A stretch of 64,000 bases of DNA from Pagrus major (taxonomy: Eukaryota; Chordata; Actinopteri; Spariformes; Sparidae): positions 2,067,056 through 2,131,055 of the forward strand of contig NC_133220.1 in NCBI RefSeq assembly GCF_040436345.1. The letters run 5' to 3'. Numbering within the stretch: the first letter of the stretch is position 1; each line of letters starts with the position of its first letter. A program made the position numbers and the translations under genes. The notes below the pieces were generated by a model. It saw only the letters and a program-made list of their open reading frames with translations. It made no database searches and was not told the origin of the DNA. Positions 56,001 to 64,000 of the stretch are shown piece after piece.

Positions 56001-57834
56001 CCACATTTTCACCTCGTCCTCCTGTAAACACAATAAAACGTCTTTAATCCCTCGAGCAGCAGCAGCAGCAGCAGAAACACTCGGTTTGTATTCTCCGGGG
56101 ACAGACGGAGGTCAGAGAAAACATCTGAAGTATTCAGAGGCTCTGATTTTACAAGGCGGGTCAGGAGTGTATCCAGTGGTATCGTAACAGGAGCAGTCGG
56201 TGCCTCCCATCATGCATCTGCTCCTGGAGAAGAGAAACCTGCTGACTTTAAAGCAGCTGCTCTGACTTTAGTGCAGATAAATGCTGCAGCTGAAACTAAA
56301 TCTAAATGTGGATCCACTCGTCTCTGATGCTGCAGGACGCTTCACCTGAAACAGTTAAATATTAGTACGAAGGTCGACAGACACGCCGACAAAACAAGGA
56401 CGAAAAATAGAAATACAGACATTTTCTTCTCGTTTGAAGCTTGAACTGTACTCGGGTCTGTTTTCATACTTCTGGAGTCCATTCAGACTTTTTATTCTCT
56501 CTTTATTTAAACAGACGTTTTCCTCTGCTAACAGAGGAAGCTCTGCACAAAGAGTTGACGTTTCAGGGCAAAAACAGTCTATTTCAGGAGGGATGGAGGA
56601 TGTAGGTTAGAGGGTCACTGTGATACTGTATCTGTCTCTGATCTGATTATTTTGTCTTTCTTTTCTTCTCTCTGTATTTAACTTTACATGTTTCCATCCA
56701 CTAACCCTCTTCACCCTTCTCACACTGTATCTCTTCATCTACGTACGTCTGTAAACAACACGGGACAAATAAAAACCATAATCTCTCTGTTCCTCACTAC
56801 ATTTAAATGAGTTTATTGATGGAAGCCTTTGTTTTGTTGGCTCATTGTTTAGCTCGCCCCCCGCGGTGCGACAGGAAGAGAAAATAAAGACGGGTCCAGC
56901 TGATAACCATGGGAACCGTTTTATGTCATCACCGACATTTAAACTAGAACATTTGTAATAAATGTAAAACTTGGTGGCGATCGGCTGTTTTAATCTCTTC
57001 GACTTGACGCTGAGATGATTCTTTGATTTTTACCATTAGATCATTTCTGACAGTCGTTATTATTATTATTTTGTTTTGTTGGTGTATTTGTGGGAAAGTT
57101 CAATTTTAACGGCTTCCAGACAAACAATGAACAAACATGAACCCTCACAGAGTCTGCAGCTGTGATTGTCGTCTGTTTAGCAGGAAATGATTCAGTTCAG
57201 CGTGCAAAAGGTGAAACAAAGGTGACGTGTTTGTGATGATGTCACTTCCTCCTACGAGACTGACGGTGAAAGTAGAAGCAGACTTCCTCTATTCCTCTAT
57301 CTGTTCTTGGTGTGGGTCGTTTCAGGCTTTATTTCATGAGTAAAAAGGTTCATCCGGCAGCCGGCGTCGCAAGATCGCATAATCACGTGCGCGTTGATTC
57401 ATAAGTCAGTGCCCTTGACCAAGGCTCAGACCTGGAGCTGGTCTCCATGTTGTGTGATATGTGGTATAAATAAAGATTCTTCTTATTATCATTCTTCCTC
57501 TGCGACCTTCAGTCGACCTGAGTCTGAACCAACAAAACAACACAAACACACACAAACAAAACGTCTATTCTTGTTCTCCAAAAAGTTGGCGTGTCTTCAT
57601 CCGGCTGCCTCCATCACATTGTGTTGGTGAGCGACAGAGTGTGTGTGTATACAGTATGTGTAGTGTTGATGTGTTTGCATATCTCTGGTCAGTATGTGTG
57701 TGTTACTGTGTGTCTTTGGTAATGTGTGTTCGGCCGTGTGTGTGTGTGTGTGTTCAATTCAAACAGACAGACAGAGGAAACAAACAGTGAGTTTCCTCCA
57801 GAGATTTATTTAAAAATTCTTGTCAACACCCAAG

Positions 57835-57838
<4 letters not shown>

Positions 57839-57899
<61 letters not shown>
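57839..57899. repeat. (CA)n microsatellite
   Basis: About 30 perfect units. Confidence 0.97.
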
Positions 57900-57901
<2 letters not shown>

Positions 57902-60200
57902 TACTGTGTGTCAGACGAGCAGAGAGGAAGAGACAGTTTGTTCCTCGTCTGTCTCCGTGTTGACATGTTGGTCTGAGGAGGTCGTTTCCTCGAGTCAAGT
58001 GTTGAACACAGATGAACAGAAGTGATAAGAAACACATGATGTTGTCAAAGTCGCACTGCAGAGCGTCCGTCTGTCCGCAGCTCTACTGCACACGATGTCA
58101 TAGTAATGATAGTTATTCATTTATTACATATTTACTCAGACTCAGGTGTGTTTGGTTGTTTCACCACAGAGAAGAAACTCTTTTCTTTCTGTCTCCTGGA
58201 TTTTGGCGTTTAGCCCTGAAGTTAACTGTCTGAAGTTATTTTGTTTTTCTTTTCTTCATTAGTCATTCTTCGTGACACATCTGCTCCCTCCGCTTCTTTG
58301 TGTATGGTTAAATCCACAAACAGGTCGTATGGACGTGTGTGAACGGTGCTCGTCGTGTCCTCTCCACACTTCCACAGAGGATAATCTGTCGGGAACGCTT
58401 TTATTTGAAAGGTTTTTGTCCCAGGGCGACTGTTTAATGGATCAAAGGTTCGGGACATTAAAGGCTGTTATTAACTTATGAGTCATTCACAGTTATTTTG
58501 AAGTGGATTGCTGGCATTGAGACGTATCTAATTAAAGTCATCATGTACCACAATGAAAATAAAACCTTTAAAAGGTTTTTGAAGGACAAAATGTTACCGG
58601 CGCAGGACACAGAGTAAAGTCCTATGTATTGTGCAGTACAGAGCTGTCTTTATGCTGTACTTAAAAGCAGGAAACAAGTATAAATAGAAATCTTCTCTGA
58701 GGCGTCATGAATTGAGATTTCCACATGTTGGCACCCTCACTGTCTGAGTCATGCTGTCGAGTCACGCCGAGGTTAAATTAAAACGTGGAGCAGCAGCAGA
58801 GTTAAACCTCTCTGACTGTCTTTCCTCTCTCAGCAGCCGCGTCTTTCTAACCTGCTGAGCTCTTTAAAACCTGCTGACAAGATGCAAACCAGCCGGCCGC
58901 CGTGACAGGTTGTGATAGATTGTGATTTGCTAACGTGGTCAGTGTGTCCTGGAAATATACGGGTGAGCTCAGCAGGCTGCCCTGTGTTTTGCCACCACAC
59001 CTGGAATAATGTCATGGTTAGACTTCAGAGCGACTTCAGAGAGCTGTTAGCACCACCAACTGTTGTGTTGTCCTCCTGAACTGGATCACTGAACAGGCCT
59101 GCTGAAGACACAACGAGGTCATGAGGCCGACCAGAGATGTGATATTACTTGTTGGAAAGTAAATCAAACAACACAAAGATGCAAAACAGCTATAAAGAGA
59201 TGTTAAACAACTGCAAATATACGTAAAACAGCTGTGAAGAGATACACAATGATCAGTAGGGGTGCAACACGACTACATAAAGCTGTAAAACAACTACGAA
59301 GAGATACAGACCAGCTACAAAGAGTTGCAAAACAGCTATAGCATGGAAAACACCACACAGACACGAAATGACAAAAACCAGATACAAGATGACTACATAG
59401 AGTTGCAGATCTCTTTCAGTCTGGGTGTCTTGGTCCCATGTAAGACGGGTCGGGGCCTTCACATGTCGGTGCCCAGGGGCCCGTTGTCTCTTAATCCGTC
59501 CGTGGTTCTGCTGTGTCTTCCTTCACAAGGGTTCAACATTCAAGCCAACAGGCTCTCTGTGTTTCCTCTCTCAGCAGCCGCTTTCTTCTTGCATTTCTCA
59601 AACTAAACTCTCAGAGTTGGCCAGCCACCGCAAGAGTAAACGGCACGAAATGATGAATTGGCCCGCTTCCCCTGCGCTCTGCATTCCCACATTAACACAG
59701 GCAGCCAGTCGTAGCTGCACGTACAGTTCGTGTCTGCCTGAGATTTATTCAGGTGGCTGCTGGTCCGCCGTGGACACGTCCAAAGTGCAGAGGGAATATG
59801 GGAACGAATGAAACAGCAGAACTTTTTCTCTTCAGTTTGTTTATTTTGTTGATGTGCAGTGATTCAATTAAAGCTGACGTTCGGGCCGTGTAGCCGTACA
59901 TCTCAGAACTTATTGGTCCCAGTTTGAATTTGAATTAGATTATGTGAGTATTAGATTCATCATTCATGTTTTGATCAAACGCGAGCGTCAGTGTGTTTTA
60001 TTCAGAACAAACTTAATCTGGTATCAACATCATATTTTACTGAGGACATGTGATGCAAATTATATCTTCATTACTCAGTCTCATGACAGTAATGTTCTTA
60101 AAGTCTCATGACTGAAGAGAAAAGTTAAATTACTTGTTATAAACACATTAAACATAATATTTCATCTCTCTCCACTTCCTCTTTGTCGTTCTTCCTCCAG

Positions 60201-60284
60201 TCAGCAGCAGTCCGGACTGTGATGTGACCAGGTGGTTCGACCTTCTTCCATCCATCCGTCCACATCAGTGAGGATCAGTCAGAG
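60201..60284 (+). other. 5' UTR part of the start-codon exon
   Basis: A strong acceptor (CTTTGTCGTTCTTCCTCCAG, ending at 60200) precedes 84 bases of leader before the ATG at 60285. This implies at least one upstream untranslated exon. Confidence 0.55.
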
Positions 60285-60432
60285 ATGAAGGCAGCCGGAG
60301 GAGTGAAGTCTCTTCAGACACTGATGCTGTGTCTCCTCCCTCTGCTGTGGCTGCAGCCTGCAGACTCCAGCGCTGATCCAGACGCCAAACCCTGGAGCCA
60401 GACCGGGCCCCGCCTGCAGCTCTCACACTCGG
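60285..60432 (+). CDS. first coding exon of a secreted protein, possibly a class 3 semaphorin (partial)
   Basis: The exon holds ATG plus 49 codons and one base, then a donor (TCGG/GTAGGA), phase 1. The product starts with a clear signal peptide: a short basic N-region (MKAAGGVK), a hydrophobic core (LMLCLLPLLWLQP) and a likely cleavage after ADSSA near residue 30. The mature start ends in GPRLQLSHS. In class 3 semaphorins a P-R-L-x-L-S motif closes the first coding exon just before the sema domain, so this resemblance suggests a Sema3-type guidance ligand; it is short and alone cannot prove it. A large first intron would also fit that family. No further coding exon was recognised up to the end of the window, so the gene continues beyond it. 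Confidence 0.6.
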
Positions 60433-62045
60433 GTAGGAAACACATCAGCTGTCACTGCTCTGTCAGATAAAGAGACGCCTGATGGTTTGGTAGACTGAGG
60501 TCACTGTTTCACAAATGAAGACGGACCTTCTGGAAGCAGCCAGAGTGCACTTAACTTTTCTGTTACTCACATGACTCCTGCAACTTTTCTAAACAGAAAT
60601 TGGCATGTTTGAGGTTCCCAAAAACCAATGTAGGTTTTTTTATAGAAAACCTCTTTGGTTCTGTTTTTCCTGACATCAACAAGCCTCCGTCTCCTCTGAG
60701 GCTGAGTTGTTCTGTCCTGGTCCGGCCGTGTTCACTGGGAGCTGCCAGTCCGGGAAGAGTCGGTTGATAGCTCGCTCCATGGTGGAGGGCGCAACGCATA
60801 TTCAATCAAGTCCCTTCCTAGTAACTATACCGAGGCAAATAGCTCCCCACTAGACGTTTAATGGGAATCTGTCAGTGGTACCGTTTTTGGTTTTGGCTAG
60901 AGAAGAACAAACCAAGTGTTGACTCCGCTCAGCTCGAGTTCTCAGTGTCTGAGAGCTTGTTTGGGCCTAAATCTGGATTCTTTTGGGGTTTGATGGATGG
61001 AGTTGGATTTTTCTGTCTACAGTTAATGTACTTTTTATTGCCTGTAACTTCCCCCATTCACACGAAGACATTCTGCCTAATTTAGAAGTTTTGTGCCCCA
61101 TTTAAGCAGCGACATTACTCACGAATGTCGTTCATCACAGCTTTCCTCTGAGCTTTTTGGATAAACATAAAGATTCAGAATGAAGGCTGTTTGTTAAGAT
61201 TCGTTGTGATCGTTGAATTGTGGAGATTTTCAGGCTGTTTGAGTTTTTCTCTTTCGTTCGTGGCTCTTTTTCACAGCAGAGAGAGAGAGAGAGCAGCACA
61301 GACATGAGTTTCTGTCCAACATGTGTTTTTTTCACATGAAAACGTCGTCTCTTTCTTACTTTTACTTCTTGGTTCGGTGCCCATCAGTTAACTTGTAACG
61401 CTGCAACAAAAGTTGATTAAGTTACTGATGAAAGGGAAGTGTTGGATTATTTCCGTGCTGTCGTGACGTCTGACTGTAGGAAAGTCTGTGTCCAGTTAAA
61501 GGTTTTCAGCGGTAAAGTCATTGTCTCAGCGGACGTATTAATGTCGGAGCCGGAGAGAACTTTATAACACATAAAGATCAATGAAGTAATGTCTCGTTGA
61601 CGCGGCGTTCAAAGTGAGCGTGGTAACCGTAGAAGTGTCCTGCAACATGCGGTAAAATCACTTTTTCTGTAGGTTAGAAAACATTGTGCTCTGACGTCTC
61701 AGCAGATGTTTTTTTTCTACAATAAAACATTTGTAGCTGCGGGAATGAAATTAAACGGGACACTTGGAGATTAACAACATGGGAGGTGAAGCTGTGTTCA
61801 CGAGTCCAGTGCTGCTCGTAAACATCCAATTATTTTAAATCTAATTGAGGCTATTTTAAACCACCTGCGGCCGAATGACATCATGTTTTTATAAAGATTT
61901 TTCCCTGTTATTCCACAGAAGAATAAGAACATAAGAACACGTCTGCAGGATTAGATAGTAAAATACTGCGCTGTATGTCACTGCAGCTCAGTCTCCGTAT
62001 GTAATGTGAGCAGCAAACCACAGACGTGTTCAAGGTTGACATTTG

Positions 62046-62330
62046 TCAAATTAGCCACCTTTCACACCAGGAAGTGGAGGGGATGGTGGTGGCGTTAAAA
62101 CGAGCCACGAGGCTGAATAATGGGCGACGGCAGTTTGAGTCTGTGGAGACATTTCCAGTGGTTGTTTGGTGAAAAAATACAGATGTTCTGTCGGGACACC
62201 TGAGGACATTTCCAGACATTTTCTTGTGCTGACAAACATCTGGCTGTCTTAACCCAAACCATGAAGTTTTCCTAACCAGAGCATAAACACAGCATTGTTA
62301 CGAGAGTTGCAACATCAAGAAATGTAACCT
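62046..62330 (+). repeat. interspersed repeat family D, copy 3
   Basis: CACACCAGGAAGTGGAGGGG, ATGGTGGTGGCGTTAAAACG, TGAGTCTGTGGAGACATTTC and a GAGCATAAACACAGCATTGT tail. This is the most complete copy. Confidence 0.7.
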
Positions 62331-62579
62331 TATGTGTGGTTTGCAGCAACTTACTTAGAAATACTGCGAGACAGTTACCAACCCAATCACCAGAATAAAT
62401 GTCAGCTCACATTCTGACGGGCACAAAAAAAGAACTTCTTGCAGAAAAAACAACAAAGAAAAACTGTGCAGCCAAAGTTAAGAAATGTTTGACATACTTC
62501 GCTTCATAATAAACAACATTTTCTCAATTCTCCTAAAAGAATAAAAGTAAAAGATGGTCTTCATCATGAGAGCCGAGCG

Positions 62580-62620
<41 letters not shown>

Positions 62621-63227
62621 AATCATCTGCCACTCTCCGTCTCTTTAACACACTTCTGTTTTTTTCCGAATGCTCGCTTCCCACTTGGCAACCAGCGACA
62701 GCAGTGCAGCCAACAACTGTTTCCTATCCAGCAGCAATTAGTTCAGGGAGGCTGGTTTCATTGTCCGGCGGTTACTGAGATGTTTGTCGAGTGAGCAGTC
62801 GGCTGAATGAATGAGTGGATGAATGAATGGACTTACTGAAGCGGCGACTGTGTTGTTTCTTTTACAATCCAGGTTCTGAGTCCGAGTGAGAGGGGAGGGA
62901 CGTGGAGCGATCGCTCACGACGTGACAGGATTACAACGGTCGAACACATTTAGAAACACTGCGTGGATGTTAGTGATACAATGGTGGAAGAAGGAAACTT
63001 TGTCCTCCTGAAAGTTGACGGATCATTTTGATTTGAAGAGACTGAATATAATACGAACCGGAGGAAGCTGTAGATTTTAGTTTCAGATGGTTGATGGAGG
63101 AACACGACTCTAAAATATGTCTGACGGATGATTAGGACAAGTTTTGGGTAACAAGTTGGCCACAAAAAGGTGATGTGTTGGTTTTATGTTTAAGCCCAAT
63201 AATTACATTTTGGCATTGTATGTAATT

Positions 63228-63430
63228 TTCAGAGTTGGAAGGGATGATGGTGGCACAACACGGCTGCCAAGTAAGAAACCACTGTTCGCTTCCCATTTCA
63301 GCTGACAGAGACGGGTCAGTGTCGTCACCGTCGGGACATTTCCAACCAGATATTTGAAGCCAAAACTTGATCTTTTCTTCACTCGACCCAAGAGTGATCT
63401 GTGCCCGAACACTGAAAAGTTAAAACATGA
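63228..63430 (+). repeat. interspersed repeat family D, copy 4 (diverged)
   Basis: GGAAGGGATGATGGTGGCAC, CACGGCTGCCAAG, GGGACATTTCC and CACTCGACCCAAGAGTGATC follow the same order as in the other copies. Confidence 0.5.
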
Positions 63431-64000
63431 AGAAATATAAAGTTTCAGACGTACAGTGCCAGGATTTACTCTAGTGATTGTTTGTACTCTTAGCTTGTTG
63501 TCAGCTGACTTAAACTGACCAAAAATATTCAGAAGAATTTTTAGTGCCCAATAATCCTGTAAAAACTGCATCCAGAACCACCGTGGTCAGTTAAATACTG
63601 AACACACTGGGCTGGTTTTTATGGCACTACTATTATATCAAATGGGAAAATTCCCGATGTGTATCAGGTTGCACACACTGACCACAGTGACACATGTGGC
63701 GTCCTTAGCTGCCAGCTAAAGGCTGAGGTGGCGACACACACACAGTCTGTCCTCCAGGAGAAGTTCAGATACTTAGAGAAAGGAAAGAGAGAGGACTTAG
63801 AGAGGGAAAGTCACAGAGATACTCAGGTACAGTACAGATACCTGAAACATGTACTGAAGTACAGTAACAAGGTGTTTGTACTTTATTACTTCCCACCTCT
63901 GGTTGAAGGGGATTTTTTAAAAAGTGTTTTCACCACTGACAGGCTGACGTGACAGAGGTTGTTATTCTGAGCGTCTGACATGATTCCTCATGTAAACTCC

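Larger units (their letters stand above)
28769..60200. other. 31-kb stretch without recognisable coding exons, probably intron 1
   Basis: I found no exon with family resemblance on either strand. The stretch is dominated by simple repeats, a minisatellite and interspersed repeats (listed separately) in otherwise single-copy-looking sequence. It lies between a candidate 5' UTR donor and a 5' UTR/start-codon exon on the same strand, so a large first intron is the simplest reading. Confidence 0.45.
60433..64000. other. start of the next intron
   Basis: No second coding exon is recognised. The stretch contains two family D copies, a (CA)n microsatellite at 62583-62618, and a repeat-like end near 63760-63900 with GTACAGTACAGATACCTGAA and TACTTTATTACTTCCCACCT. 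Confidence 0.45.

Overview
This window looks like a piece of a teleost fish nuclear genome, probably a spiny-rayed (percomorph-type) fish. Genes are split into short exons with GT-AG introns, the non-coding DNA is full of long (CA)n/(GT)n microsatellites, and several interspersed repeat families typical of such genomes recur. Nothing prokaryotic or viral was recognised. Three complete protein-coding genes can be assembled exon by exon, and one more gene enters at its 5' end.

Layout. (1) 3536-9447, minus strand: map1lc3a, the ubiquitin-like autophagy protein LC3A, four coding exons, 121 residues. (2) 12734-14797, minus strand: dynlrb1, the roadblock light chain of cytoplasmic dynein, four coding exons, 96 residues, with the first coding exon consisting only of the ATG. 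(3) 16526-26505, plus strand: an SSUH2 (ssu-2 homologue) gene, twelve coding exons, 378 residues, carrying six cysteine motifs of the DnaJ zinc-finger type. (4) From about 28.5 kb on the plus strand: a probable untranslated first exon ending at a strong donor (28766/28767). A 31-kb stretch follows without recognisable coding sequence, then an exon at 60201-60432 that starts a secreted protein (signal peptide; a short motif suggests a class 3 semaphorin, tentative). The rest of that gene lies beyond the window.

The dynlrb1-map1lc3a head-to-tail pair matches the order and orientation remembered for human chromosome 20q11, so this is an old syntenic block. In human the gene next to DYNLRB1 is ITCH; here an SSUH2 gene lies divergently next to it. 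The upstream regions of map1lc3a and dynlrb1 each hold a perfect CRE palindrome, and the dynlrb1-ssuh2 interval holds ETS sites and a tandem E-box pair.

The remainder is intronic or intergenic. It contains non-autonomous DNA transposon-like repeats (one 334-338 bp family with terminal inverted repeats and TTAA flanks, twice complete), other interspersed families, a LINE 3' fragment, a degenerate 42-bp-period minisatellite, a 15-bp minisatellite and many simple repeats. The most interesting pattern is that long TG/AC microsatellites lie directly against three splice sites of the two main genes (map1lc3a exon 3 donor; ssuh2 exon 7 and exon 10 acceptors). I did not find an undescribed multi-gene system here.
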